Part shown: positions 22,703 to 32,997 of the stretch, piece by piece
Position numbering within the stretch: the first letter of the stretch is position 1
How the letters are laid out: each line of letters opens with the position of its first letter
Made by a program: the position numbers and the translations under genes
Source: a virus
Length of the DNA: 56,042 nucleotides
IMG/VR virus record: IMGVR_UViG_3300021961_000122
Coordinates: 1-56,042 of that record
Direction: 5' to 3' (one strand)
Notes under the pieces: generated by a model
Database searches by the model: none
The model's input: the letters and a program-made list of their open reading frames with translations, nothing else
What the model was told of the DNA's origin: nothing

Positions 22703-25700
22703 TTAGAAGCGTCCTACGACAACTTCAATTACGCCTGCACCTTCATGGTCAGCTAGAGCTTTACCAATAATTGTACCAGGTTTGGGGTTAGCTTCAGCAC
22801 GGGCTGCACCGTTACCGGCAGCAACCATCAAGTCACCTTTACGTACTGTTCCAACTACCTTACATGGTACACGACCAGTAAACGCTACAGTAACTACGTG
22901 AGCAGCAGCTAATTCACTGTTCATGGTGTAAGCAGGATGTGTAGAAACTACACCAGCAACACGCGAGCACATGTCGTGATCGCAAACAGTAACTTCAGCA
23001 CTACCACCAAACTCAACCACTGTACCAGGTTCGTAACTTGCGTCACCTGCATAGTTCTCTGCCAAGTCAGCGTATTGAGCCGATGTTGCCACACCAATGA
23101 ATGATGTACCAGTTACTGTACCACTTGCACTGATTGCGCCTGTAACATTCAAACCACCTGTATGGAATACGCCAACATTATTGGTTCCACCAATTGTAAC
23201 GTTAGCATTGCCACCAGCTGACTGAATGTCAATTGTGGTTGTACCGTTTTGGATGCGATCGCCTAGAATGTTTCCACTCAATGTAGCGTTACCAGTAACT
23301 GTTAAGTCACCAGCAATTTCAACACCAGTACCGTATATGGTAGCAACTGTAGTGCCATTAACATTAGCACGGATGTTACCATTACTAGCAATAACTGCCA
23401 AGCTACTTGTGCCATTAGCAATAGTTGTTGTGTCAACTGAAGCTGAGTCAATTGTAGCAGGTGTAGTGCCATCATTTTCAAAGAATCCGATTTGTCCACC
23501 GGTGTCTTTAATCTTGATACTGCCCAACGAAATAGTGTTACCAGCTAGATACAACTGATTCCAACGTAGTGTGTCAGAACCAAGGTTGTATGTTACATTG
23601 GCCACTGGAAGTATGTTACCTGTGATATCAACATTGCCACCTGTGGGTGTCGAAACTTTAGCAGTTGCACCACTATTCTGAATAGCAGAAACAGTAGTTG
23701 TTGTTGTCAAGATGCGGCAGTCAATAACGTCGCCGATAGCCGGAGCTTCAGTGAATGTTATTGTTGTGCCAGAAACAGCATACGCAGTTACTGGAATCTG
23801 TTGAACACCGTTGATAGCAACGATTGTACCGGCTGTTGTGGATTCTTGGCTGAGCGTAAACGCTACAGTAGAACCATCACCACTGAACTGATCATCTGTG
23901 ATAACTGTGATTTCTTGCTGACCAACTGGAGTCCACTCACTGTTAGTGTCAAACACCTCCATGGAGTTGATCTCACTGTTGAAACGCAACATACCTGTTA
24001 CACCAGTTGGACGCTGTGATGTGTTACCAACAGGAGCTAGGAACGATGTTGTAGCATTCAGCGCAAGTACAGCACCTGTAGTTTGTGTAGCACTACCGAT
24101 ACTAACTGACTCTGTGCCAGCATCAACAAAGAAGATGTTTGCAGTTGTGTCACCGTTAACAGCAAAGTTAACATCGCCGAGTGCGCCATTGATTGTAACT
24201 ACACCGTTTAGGCCAGTAATGTCATCAGCTTGTACAACAATGTTACCAAATGTACCAGAACCAGCTGTAGAAATATTACCACCTGTAATGTTACCAGTAG
24301 CACTCATTGTACCACTTGTAGCAACGTTACCCACTGTAGCAGTACCAGTTGAGCTAATTGTACCACCTGTAGCCAAGTTACCACCAGTGATTGTGTTGCT
24401 AGATGTAATAGTACCTGTAGCACTTACTGTACCAGCTGTAGCGACGTTACCACCAGTAATAGTGCCAGTAGCACTCATTGTACCACCAGAGTTAACAGCG
24501 GTAGCACCAGTTACTGTACCAGTTACACTAACACTACTACCTTCGATAGCACCAGATGTAATTAAATTGCCACCTGTTACATTACCTGTAGCACTTACAG
24601 TACCGGCTGTAGCAACATTACCAACTGTTGCAGTACCTGTTGAACTGATTGTACCACCAGTTGCTAAGTTACCACCTGTAATTGTGCTAGTAGCACTTAC
24701 TACGCCACCAGTTAGAACATTACCACCTGTTACATTACCTGTAGCACTTACAGTACCACCTGTAGCAACATTACCAAATGTACCTGTGCCAGTAGCACTT
24801 ACAGTACCACCTGTAGCCAAATTGCCACCAGTGATTGTAGCATCAGATGTGATTGTACCAGTAGAACTGATTGTACCACCTGTAGCCAAATTGCCACCAG
24901 TGATTGTGTTGCTAGATGTAATAGTACCTGTAGCACTTACTGTACCACCTGTAGCAACGTTGCCACCAGTAATAGTGCCAGTAGCACTCATTGTACTTGT
25001 AGAATTAACAACGCCACCTGTTACTGTACCGGTTGTAGAAATAAATCCAGAACCAGCATTAACATTACCTAACGTAGCAGTTCCTGTTGAACTTACAGTA
25101 CCAGCAGTAGCTAAGTTACCACCAGTAATTGTGCCAGTAGCACTTACAGTACCACCTGTAGCAACGTTACCTAGTGTGGCTGTACCAGTAGAACTGATTG
25201 TACCACCTGTAGCCAAATTGCCACCAGTGATTGTACCAGTTGTACTTAGACTTGTACCAGTCGCATCACCAATGTTAGGTGTTGTCAATTGAGCACTGTC
25301 TTTAACAACAACAGCATCACCAACAATAGCAGTTGTGATGTTGTCAACGTTAACGCTGAATGTTGTGCCTGTTAAGTCTAGACCAGCACCAGCAGTATAT
25401 TGACCAGCACCCGAGAACTGTTGGAATGTGATGTCTGTAGAACCAACTGTTACTGGAGAATCTGTTGTACATACCCAACCTGTATCAGCATTTGTTGTGC
25501 CTGTTTCAATGAATGTAAACGCACCAGGGAATTCACCACTTGGCGAGCCATTATCCATATCTGTTGCACGAGTCAACACAAACGCAGCAGCAATGCCACC
25601 TGGATTGGTAACAACATAGATACCGTTATGAGGAGCGTTTCCACCTGTTTCGTTCTTAATCAACACGCGAGCGCCTGTTGTGGGGCTTACGCCATCCATT

Positions 25701-28700
25701 GTCAATGCGCCAACACTATTAGCAGTAATTGTAGCACCTACACCCGCTGTACCGTTGGAGTATGTGTTTGATGGCAATGCACTAGTTGTAGCAGATACGC
25801 AACTGGCTTTGATATCAAGACCTTGCGCAACTGAGTCAACATAGAACTTGGTAGCAGCATCTTGTGCGTTAACTGGATCAGCAACATTAGTAATGTTGGT
25901 TGAACTAGCACTAACACTTGTACCAGCCAATGTAATTACACCAGCGGATGTAATAGATACTGTGGAACCTTGAACATTTGTAGTATTAACATTACCAGCA
26001 CTAACATTACCTGTAGCACTCATTGAGCCACTGGTTAGAACGTTACCGCCTGTTACATTACCTGTAGCACTTACTTCGCCAGTAGTGTAAACATTACCAA
26101 ATGTACCGTTACCAGTAGCACTTACTGTACCAGTTGTAGCAACGTTACCAACTGTAGCAGTACCAGTAGAACTGATTGTACCGCCTGTAGCAAGATTACC
26201 ACCAGTGATTGTGCCAGTAGCACTCATTGTAGTTGTGGAGTTAACGCCTGCACCTGTTACAGTACCACCAGCACTTACTGTACCAGCAGTAGATACGTTA
26301 CCAACTGTAGCAGTACCAGTAGAACTTAATGTACCACCAGAAACAACAGCAGTAGCACCTGTTACTGTACCAGTTACACTTACATTTGCACCAGTGATAT
26401 TGCCAGCAGTAGCAACATTACCAAAAGTACCTGTACCAGTAGCACTTACTGTACCAGCAGTAGCAATATTACCACCTGTGATTGTACCAACAGCACTCAT
26501 TGTGGTTGTGGAGTTAACAACGCCACCTGTTACTGTACCAGTTGTAGAAATAGCACCAGAACCAGCGTCTAAACTAGTAACTGTGGCTGCACCACCAGTT
26601 ACTGTACCAGCAGTAGACAAGTTACCACCTGTGATTGTACCAGTAGCACTCATTGTATCACCGGAATTAACAGCAGTACCACCTGTTACTGTACCAGTTG
26701 TAGAAATAAATCCAGTACTTGCAACATTACCTAGTGTTGCTGTACCTGTTGAACTGATTGTACCACCGGTTGCTAAGTTACCACCAGTAATAGTACCAGC
26801 AGCACTCATTGTTGTGCCTGAGTTAACAGTACCACCTGTGATTGTACTGGTAGCACTTACTATGCCGCCAGTTAGAACATTACCACCTGTTACATTACCT
26901 GTAGCACTTACAGTACCGGCTGTAGCAACGTTACCAAAAGTACCTGTGCCAGTAGCACTCATTGTACTTGTAGAGTTAACACCACCACCTGTGATTGTGC
27001 TTGTAGCACTTACTGTACCAGCAGTAGCAACGTTACCTAGTGTGGCTGTACCAGTAGAACTGATTGTACCACCTGTGGCCAAATTGCCACCAGTGATTGT
27101 GTTGTCAGATGTAATAGTACCTGTAGCACTTACTGTACCAGCAGTAGCAATATTACCACCTGTGATTGTACCAACAGCACTCATTGTGGTTGTGGAGTTA
27201 ACACCTGCACCAGTTACAGTAGTTGTAGCACTTATTGCACCGGTAGAGTTAACAGTACCACCTGTTACTGTACCACTTGTGGACATAAATCCGGTACTAG
27301 CAATATTGCCACCAGTAATTGTACCAGTTGTACTTAAAGTTTGACTTGTGGTATTTCCAGTTAAACTAATGTCGTGTAGTACAGCACCAGTTTTAACTAC
27401 AACAGCGTCAGCAACAATAGCAGTTGTGACATCGTCAACGTTAACACTGAATGTTGTACCTGTTAGAGCCAAGCCGTCGCCAGCAGTATACTGACCAGCA
27501 CCCGAGAACTGTGTCCAAATAATAGGATCAGTGCCGATTGTGCTTACGTCTTCAGTTTGTACCCAACCAGTGTCGCCTTGTGTTGTACCGTTTTGTACGA
27601 ACACAAATGTACCAGAGTTGATTTCAAGCGGTTGATCAGCGTCTGTGGAACGTGTCAGTGTTGTGGAGTTGGTGTATACATAGATACCGTTTTGTACATT
27701 ATTTGCCTGATTCTTAACCAAAACACGGCGACCAACAGTAGCAATCGAAGCACCGTCAATGCTGGTATATGTACCAGTTGTAGTCAGTGTAGCACCTACG
27801 CCAGCAGTACCGTTGTTGTATGTAACTGTACCACCTGAAGCTGCATCTAGCGTGCCTGTTGTGGCTGCATAAACAGCAGTTTTAATAATTAGACCTTGTG
27901 CAACTGAGTCAACATACGCTTTGGTAGCAGCGTCTTGTGCGTTAACTGGATCAGCCAAGTTAATGATATTAACGTTTCCAAGACTGACATTACCAGGAGC
28001 AGTCAATGTGATTGCGCCAGCTGATTCAAGTGTAAGACTTGGAGAACCATAGATGTAATCAGTTAAAACGTTTCCAGCACTAACATTACCAGTTGTAGCA
28101 ATGCTACCAGAACCAGCACTTAAATTGCCACCTGTTACATTACCTGTAGCACTTACTACGCCAGTAGTTAGTAGGTTAGCACCAGTTACATTACCACCAG
28201 CACTTACTGTACCGCTAGTAGATACATTACCTAATGTGGCTGTACCAGTTGAACTGAGTGTACCACCAGAAACAACAGCAGTAGCACCTGTTACTGTGCC
28301 AGTTACACTAACACTTGCACCTGTGATAGCACCACTTGTAACCAAATTACCACCGGTAATTGTACTTGTGGCACTGATTGTGCCTTCTGTGTCAATATTG
28401 CCGCCAGTAATATTACCAGTAGCACTAACTGCACCATTTGAATTAACAGTACCACCTGTTACTGTACCAGTTGTAGAAATAAATCCAGTACTTGCGACGT
28501 TACCTAGTGTAGCTGTGCCAGTAGAACTTACAGTACCACCTGTAGCTAAATTACCACCAGTAACTGTGCCAGTAGCACTTACAGTACCAGCAGTAGCAAC
28601 ATTACCACCTGTGATAGTACCAACAGCACTCATTGTGGTTGTGGAGTTAACAGCACCGCCTGTGACTGTGCCAGTAGCACTTACAGTACCACCTGTAGCA

Positions 28701-31700
28701 ACATTACCAACAGTGGCTGTGCCTACAGCACTCATTGTACCACCTGAGTTAACAGCAGTATCACCTGTTACTGTACCAGTTGTAGAAATAAATCCAGTAC
28801 TAGCAACGTTACCGAGTGTAGCTGTGCCAGTAGAACTGATTGCACCAGCAGTTGTTAAGTTACCACCTGTTACATTACCAGTAGCACTTACTGTGCCACC
28901 TGTAGCAACATTACCACCTGTGATAGTGCCAGCAGCACTCATTGTGGTTGTGGAGTTAACAGCACCGCCTGTAACTGTGCCTGTGGCACTCATTAAACCA
29001 GCAGTTAGAACATTACCACCAGTTACGTTACCTGTAGCACTTACAGTACCACCTGTTGCGACGTTACCAACAGTGGCTGTACCTACAGCACTCATTGTGC
29101 CGCCTGAGTTAACAGCAGTATCGCCTGTTACTGTACCAGTTGTAGAAATAAATCCACTACTAGCAACGTTACCCAATGTAGCTGTGCCAGTAGAACTGAT
29201 TGCCCCAGCAGTTGTTAAGTTACCGCCTGATACGTTGCCTGTGGCATTTACTGTACCACCTGTTGACACGTTACCAAAAGTACCTGTACCAGTAGCACTT
29301 ACAGTACCACCTGTAGCCAAATTGCCACCAGTAACTGTGCCAGTAGCACTCATTAAACCAGCAGTTAGAACATTACCACCAGTTACGTTACCTGTAGCAC
29401 TTACAGTACCACCTGTAGCCACGTTACCCAATGTGGCTGTACCTGTAGCACTTACTGTGCCGCCGGTAGCCAAGTTGCCACCAGTGATTGTGCCTGTCGA
29501 ACTTACAGTACCACCTGTGGCTAAATTGCCAGCAGTGGCTGTACCAGTTAGGCTTAAACTTGTACCTGTAGCAGTTCCAATGTTAGGATTGGTCAATTGA
29601 GCGCCATCTTTAACAACAACAGCATCGCCAACAATAGCAGTTGTAACGTTGTCAACGTTAACACTGAATACTGTACCTGTTAGATCTAGGCCGTCGCCTG
29701 CTGTGTATTGACCAGCACCTGAGAATTGTGTCCAGTTAATAGCTGTTACACCAATTGTACCACCCGAATCGGATGTACATACCCAGCCTGTGTCAGCGTA
29801 TGTGGAACCTTGTTCAACGAATGTAAACGCACCAGGAACTTGGGCCCACGTATCCATATCAGAAGAACGTGTCCAAGCACCAGAAGCTACATCATAGATA
29901 CCGTTATCTGCGGCGTTGGTTTGATTTTTAACCAAAACACGATCGCCAGCAATCAATGTTGTAACACCGTCAATGGTTTGTATACCACTGAGTGTGATGT
30001 TAGTTGTAGTGGCTGCAACTACAGATGCTTTTAGGTCAAGACCTTGAGCAACTGAATCAACATAACCTTTGTTGGCAGCGTCTGTATCGGTTGTAGGTGT
30101 AGCAACATTAGTAATACGAGAACTACTTACATCAACTGTACCTGTACCGTTGGGTACTAACACAACACTGGAATCAACGCCTTGTGCTGTGATTGTAACA
30201 CCAGTGGAACCAAACATAAAGCCTGTATTAAGATTGCCGCCCGAAATGTTACCAGTAGCACTCATCAAGCCAGTAGTTAGGAAGTTTGCACCAGTTACAT
30301 TACCTGTAGCACTTACTACGCCAGCAGTTAGAACATTACCACCAGTAACATTACCAGTAGCACTTACAGTACCAGCTGTAGCCACGTTACCTAGTGTGGC
30401 TGTACCTGTAGAACTTAATGTGCCACCAGAAACAACAGCAGTAGCACCTGTTACTGTACCAGTTACACTAACACTACTACCTGTAATAGCACCAGATGTA
30501 ATTAAATTGCCACCAGTTACGTTACCTGTAGCACTTACACTACCGCCTGTGGCTAAATTACCAACAGTGGCTGTACCTGTAGCACTTACTGTACCACCTG
30601 TAGCCAAATTGCCACCTGTTACTGTGCCGGTAGCACTTACTGTACCACCTGTGGCTAAATTACCAACAGTAGCAGTACCTGTAGCACTTACTGTGCCACC
30701 AGTAGCAACATTACCAAATGTACCTGTGCCAGTAGCACTTACAGTACCACCAGTTGCCAAGTTACCGCCTGTGATTGTATTGTCAGATGTAATTGTACCA
30801 GTAGCACTCATTGTGCCGCCAGTAGCAACATTACCAAATGTACCTGTACCAGTAGCACTTACTGTACCAGTTGTAGCAACATTACCAACAGTAGCAGTTC
30901 CGGTTGCACTTACAGTACCACCTGTAGCCAAATTGCCACCAGTGATTGTGCCAGTAGCACTTACTGTACCACCTGTGGCTACGTTACCAACAGTGGCTGT
31001 ACCAGTTGAACTTAATGTACCGTTGGACGCTAGGTTGCCGGCAGTAACTGTGCCTGTAACATTCAAAGGACTAGTTACATTGCCTGTTAAACTTAGTGTG
31101 CCGGCACCTAAATTGCCGCTGATTGTAACATCGTCGTTCAAGCTAACTTGAATGTTTGCTTGTACGTTACTAATTGCGGGGAAAACAGTTAATGTTATGT
31201 TGGTGTCGCCTTCATAACCAATGGTATCACCAGCTTCAATTGCTGCACTATCAACGCCGTCGGTAATAGTAAAGCCAGCGGCACTGACTGCGCTGTCTAC
31301 GTAATCTTTGGTAGCTGCATCTTGAGCACTAACTGGATCGGCAACGTTGCCTAACCTGTTAAGACCAAAGTCTAATGTAGATGATGCGGCTACATTAATG
31401 CCGCTAACGTTACTGGCACCAGTGACACGTAGATCACCTGTTACTTCAGAATTTAATACTTTTACACTAGCGTAACTGTCAATTGTAACAGTTGTGTTAG
31501 TTTCAGTAGTGCTTGTAAATACTGTTACAAACAAACCTTGACTTTCATCCCATACAAACGCTACGTTTGTTGATGTACCACGTTGACCTAGAAAACCAAT
31601 GTCAACTGCTGGTGCACCTGTTTGTGTTGACGCTAACAAAATAACCGGATCTTCAATGGTTGTAATGTTAGTGTCAATTGCGGTGGTATTACCTTGAACT

Positions 31701-31846
31701 GTTAAGTTACCGGTAATCGTTAAGTTAGATCCATAAACTAGATTGTTAGCGATTTTGCCTGCGCTAATCGAATAATCTTGTAACTTTGTGCTACCAACAA
31801 TGGTTGCATCAGTTATCTGATTATTCTTAATTCTGGTTACAGCCAT
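22703..31846 (-). CDS. Giant repetitive tail fibre (3047 aa)
   Basis: One uninterrupted frame. The N-terminus (MAVTRIKNNQITDATIVGST KLQDYSISAGKIANNLVYGS) looks like a virion attachment part. Most of the rest is a shaft of degenerate repeats of about 11-14 residues, e.g. GGTVSATGTITGGNLAT. Three long globular modules interrupt it at about 29540-30110, 27340-27970 and 25240-25890; each starts AATKxYVDSVAQGL (AANK in one), carries (D/G)RVLVKNQ ... NGIY ... RSxDxD ... DTGW and ends QFSGAGQYTAGDGL. A shorter related unit lies near 31180-31330. The C-terminus is a GDGSTVAFTLSQ module plus the tip domain (YADLAENYAGDASYEPGTVV) shared with the 586-aa fibre. Probably the main host-recognition fibre. 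Downstream hairpins end transcription. Confidence 0.8.
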   Translation of the reverse strand: MAVTRIKNNQITDATIVGSTKLQDYSISAGKIANNLVYGSNLTITGNLTVQGNTTAIDTNITTIEDPVILLASTQTGAPAVDIGFLGQRGTSTNVAFVWDESQGLFVTVFTSTTETNTTVTIDSYASVKVLNSEVTGDLRVTGASNVSGINVAASSTLDFGLNRLGNVADPVSAQDAATKDYVDSAVSAAGFTITDGVDSAAIEAGDTIGYEGDTNITLTVFPAISNVQANIQVSLNDDVTISGNLGAGTLSLTGNVTSPLNVTGTVTAGNLASNGTLSSTGTATVGNVATGGTVSATGTITGGNLATGGTVSATGTATVGNVATTGTVSATGTGTFGNVATGGTMSATGTITSDNTITGGNLATGGTVSATGTGTFGNVATGGTVSATGTATVGNLATGGTVSATGTVTGGNLATGGTVSATGTATVGNLATGGSVSATGNVTGGNLITSGAITGSSVSVTGTVTGATAVVSGGTLSSTGTATLGNVATAGTVSATGNVTGGNVLTAGVVSATGNVTGANFLTTGLMSATGNISGGNLNTGFMFGSTGVTITAQGVDSSVVLVPNGTGTVDVSSSRITNVATPTTDTDAANKGYVDSVAQGLDLKASVVAATTTNITLSGIQTIDGVTTLIAGDRVLVKNQTNAADNGIYDVASGAWTRSSDMDTWAQVPGAFTFVEQGSTYADTGWVCTSDSGGTIGVTAINWTQFSGAGQYTAGDGLDLTGTVFSVNVDNVTTAIVGDAVVVKDGAQLTNPNIGTATGTSLSLTGTATAGNLATGGTVSSTGTITGGNLATGGTVSATGTATLGNVATGGTVSATGNVTGGNVLTAGLMSATGTVTGGNLATGGTVSATGTGTFGNVSTGGTVNATGNVSGGNLTTAGAISSTGTATLGNVASSGFISTTGTVTGDTAVNSGGTMSAVGTATVGNVATGGTVSATGNVTGGNVLTAGLMSATGTVTGGAVNSTTTMSAAGTITGGNVATGGTVSATGNVTGGNLTTAGAISSTGTATLGNVASTGFISTTGTVTGDTAVNSGGTMSAVGTATVGNVATGGTVSATGTVTGGAVNSTTTMSAVGTITGGNVATAGTVSATGTVTGGNLATGGTVSSTGTATLGNVASTGFISTTGTVTGGTVNSNGAVSATGNITGGNIDTEGTISATSTITGGNLVTSGAITGASVSVTGTVTGATAVVSGGTLSSTGTATLGNVSTSGTVSAGGNVTGANLLTTGVVSATGNVTGGNLSAGSGSIATTGNVSAGNVLTDYIYGSPSLTLESAGAITLTAPGNVSLGNVNIINLADPVNAQDAATKAYVDSVAQGLIIKTAVYAATTGTLDAASGGTVTYNNGTAGVGATLTTTGTYTSIDGASIATVGRRVLVKNQANNVQNGIYVYTNSTTLTRSTDADQPLEINSGTFVFVQNGTTQGDTGWVQTEDVSTIGTDPIIWTQFSGAGQYTAGDGLALTGTTFSVNVDDVTTAIVADAVVVKTGAVLHDISLTGNTTSQTLSTTGTITGGNIASTGFMSTSGTVTGGTVNSTGAISATTTVTGAGVNSTTTMSAVGTITGGNIATAGTVSATGTITSDNTITGGNLATGGTISSTGTATLGNVATAGTVSATSTITGGGVNSTSTMSATGTGTFGNVATAGTVSATGNVTGGNVLTGGIVSATSTITGGTVNSGTTMSAAGTITGGNLATGGTISSTGTATLGNVASTGFISTTGTVTGGTAVNSGDTMSATGTITGGNLSTAGTVTGGAATVTSLDAGSGAISTTGTVTGGVVNSTTTMSAVGTITGGNIATAGTVSATGTGTFGNVATAGNITGANVSVTGTVTGATAVVSGGTLSSTGTATVGNVSTAGTVSAGGTVTGAGVNSTTTMSATGTITGGNLATGGTISSTGTATVGNVATTGTVSATGNGTFGNVYTTGEVSATGNVTGGNVLTSGSMSATGNVSAGNVNTTNVQGSTVSITSAGVITLAGTSVSASSTNITNVADPVNAQDAATKFYVDSVAQGLDIKASCVSATTSALPSNTYSNGTAGVGATITANSVGALTMDGVSPTTGARVLIKNETGGNAPHNGIYVVTNPGGIAAAFVLTRATDMDNGSPSGEFPGAFTFIETGTTNADTGWVCTTDSPVTVGSTDITFQQFSGAGQYTAGAGLDLTGTTFSVNVDNITTAIVGDAVVVKDSAQLTTPNIGDATGTSLSTTGTITGGNLATGGTISSTGTATLGNVATGGTVSATGTITGGNLATAGTVSSTGTATLGNVNAGSGFISTTGTVTGGVVNSTSTMSATGTITGGNVATGGTVSATGTITSSNTITGGNLATGGTISSTGTITSDATITGGNLATGGTVSATGTGTFGNVATGGTVSATGNVTGGNVLTGGVVSATSTITGGNLATGGTISSTGTATVGNVATAGTVSATGNVTGGNLITSGAIEGSSVSVTGTVTGATAVNSGGTMSATGTITGGNVATAGTVSATGTITSSNTITGGNLATGGTISSTGTATVGNVATSGTMSATGNITGGNISTAGSGTFGNIVVQADDITGLNGVVTINGALGDVNFAVNGDTTANIFFVDAGTESVSIGSATQTTGAVLALNATTSFLAPVGNTSQRPTGVTGMLRFNSEINSMEVFDTNSEWTPVGQQEITVITDDQFSGDGSTVAFTLSQESTTAGTIVAINGVQQIPVTAYAVSGTTITFTEAPAIGDVIDCRILTTTTTVSAIQNSGATAKVSTPTGGNVDITGNILPVANVTYNLGSDTLRWNQLYLAGNTISLGSIKIKDTGGQIGFFENDGTTPATIDSASVDTTTIANGTSSLAVIASNGNIRANVNGTTVATIYGTGVEIAGDLTVTGNATLSGNILGDRIQNGTTTIDIQSAGGNANVTIGGTNNVGVFHTGGLNVTGAISASGTVTGTSFIGVATSAQYADLAENYAGDASYEPGTVVEFGGSAEVTVCDHDMCSRVAGVVSTHPAYTMNSELAAAHVVTVAFTGRVPCKVVGTVRKGDLMVAAGNGAARAEANPKPGTIIGKALADHEGAGVIEVVVGRF
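23950..31080 (-). repeat. Tandem degenerate repeats coding the fibre shaft
   Basis: Imperfect units of about 33-42 nt, each encoding variants of GTVSATGT-(I/V/A)-T-(G/V/L)-GN-(L/V)-AT-G, in several blocks separated by the globular modules. Many units differ only at synonymous sites or by single substitutions, for example the near-identical stretches around 28600-28860 and 28900-29200. Confidence 0.8.
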
Positions 31847-31877
31847 ATCATGACTCCTGTTTTATACGTTTTTTTCA

Positions 31878-31900
31878 TGCACGATACCCATTATCATGCA
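31878..31900 (-). other. Leader hairpin of the giant fibre mRNA
   Basis: Minus strand: TGCATGA ... TCGTGCA, 7 bp with one G-T pair and a 9-nt loop, between the late promoter core and the start codon; a leader structure of unknown role. Confidence 0.5.
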
Positions 31901-31918
31901 GTCTGTACTACTGAACGT

Positions 31919-31924
31919 ATTTAC
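31919..31924 (-). promoter_or_regulatory. Late promoter core TAAATA for the giant fibre gene
   Basis: GGTAAATAC, 73 nt upstream of the ATG, just downstream of the previous gene's terminator. Gives an unusually long leader (about 67 nt) containing a hairpin; AACAGGAG lies near the ATG. Confidence 0.5.
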
Positions 31925-31935
31925 CAAAAGTCGTA

Positions 31936-31971
31936 GGAAAACAACACTGGGTAGTTTATTTCTCAGTGTTG
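31936..31971 (-). terminator. Rho-independent terminator after the 330-aa fibre-associated gene
   Basis: Minus strand: CAACACTG ... CAGTGTTG with a 14-nt loop, followed by TTTTCC. It lies just past the stop codon. Confidence 0.7.
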
Positions 31972-31975
31972 GAAA

Positions 31976-32968
31976 TTAAGTTGTAATATTGCTGCCGATG
32001 GCCACTTGCTTCCAAGCACCACCACTGTAAACTGCCAGGCATGGTGTGCCAGAAGCGCCGTCTGAGACATAAATCATCTGTCCCGACGCTACGTTAGTTA
32101 ACCCATTAGCCTGGCTTACTGTGTATGTAGGCAATTGAAGGCTATGGGCAGCACTGATATCCAATATGTTGGTATTGGTCACCTGTGCTACTACTGTGCT
32201 ATTTATTTCAAAATCAATATTTCCAGCACTTGTGGTGGCAACAGAGGTGTTTCCATACACATTAGTCAGCGCAGAAACTGTGGTAATTTGTGAAATAAAG
32301 CGAACTTGTATAGTATCTGTAACAATAGGAACAGTGGTAAATGTTATCTGATTGCCAGTGACATCATAGTCAACACCGGGTGTTTGATTCACACCATTGA
32401 TGGTAACTAATATACCAGTAGCAGTAGCTTCTTGATCTAGTGTGAATACTGCATCTCCGCCGTTGCCTTCAATGGTTTGATTGGTAATAACTGTTGGAAT
32501 TGATCCAGCATTTTTCCACTCAGTGCCCGTGTATATTTCTACAAGACTAGTATCAGTATTAAAACGTAGTGTTCCAGCAATTGCAGGATTAGGACGGTCA
32601 CCGGTATCACCTACTGGTATTGAAACGCCTAGCACACCTTCAATTTGGACTATCCCTGTGCCGGTAGCATCTAACAAAATGTTGCCATTAGTTAGTGTAC
32701 TGGTAAGTGTGCTGCCTGACATGGTCAAGTTGCCCACTGTCAGTTGATTGGATGTAATGTTGGCAGTGGCACTGATGTCAGAAGCACAAATGTTGCCCGT
32801 TACATCTAAATCACAGCCCGGAGTTACAGTATTAATACCAACACGTTCGTTGGTTATGTCAAAAAATACCACTGGAACATCAATGGCCGTGTCAGAAATT
32901 GCCAGATTTGCACCATCTCTTAATAGATTGTCGTACAACATCTGTCCTGCAATTTTACTAATAGCCAT
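31976..32968 (-). CDS. Fibre-associated structural protein
   Basis: 330 residues. The N-terminus (MAISKIAGQMLYDNLLRDGA NLAISDTAIDVPVVFFDITN ERVGINTVTPGCDLDVTGNI) is of the kind found in phage fibre or adaptor proteins, with a G-I-N-T-x-x-P strand repeat. The middle has FRFNTDTSLVEIYTGTEW-type sequence (here RFNTDTSLVEIYTGTEWKNA) and a module GNGGDAVFTLDQEATATGIL VTINGVNQ that also occurs in the 132-aa neighbour and in the giant fibre. No enzyme motif. It lies upstream of the giant fibre within the fibre block and is probably a hinge, adaptor or short fibre. Own late promoter CTAAATA, with AGGGGA as ribosome site, and own terminator. Confidence 0.6.
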   Translation of the reverse strand: MAISKIAGQMLYDNLLRDGANLAISDTAIDVPVVFFDITNERVGINTVTPGCDLDVTGNICASDISATANITSNQLTVGNLTMSGSTLTSTLTNGNILLDATGTGIVQIEGVLGVSIPVGDTGDRPNPAIAGTLRFNTDTSLVEIYTGTEWKNAGSIPTVITNQTIEGNGGDAVFTLDQEATATGILVTINGVNQTPGVDYDVTGNQITFTTVPIVTDTIQVRFISQITTVSALTNVYGNTSVATTSAGNIDFEINSTVVAQVTNTNILDISAAHSLQLPTYTVSQANGLTNVASGQMIYVSDGASGTPCLAVYSGGAWKQVAIGSNITT

Positions 32969-32986
32969 CAGTTTCCCCTAGTAGGG

Positions 32987-32993
32987 TATTTAG
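32987..32993 (-). promoter_or_regulatory. Late promoter core CTAAATA for the 330-aa gene
   Basis: CTAAATA ends 18 nt before the ATG at 32968, with AGGGGA between. Confidence 0.6.
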
Positions 32994-32997
32994 TCAT

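Noticed and set aside
23946-31151. Long plus-strand frames (up to 499 codons) rich in PVALTVPPVATLPP inside the giant fibre gene
   Set aside because: They are antisense shadows of the GTVSATGT repeats; no ribosome sites, promoters or known domains, and the periodicity comes from the real gene.
22703-31846. Possible CRISPR array because of regularly spaced repeats
   Set aside because: The repeats are in-frame coding units with gradual variation and no unique spacers; no cas genes.
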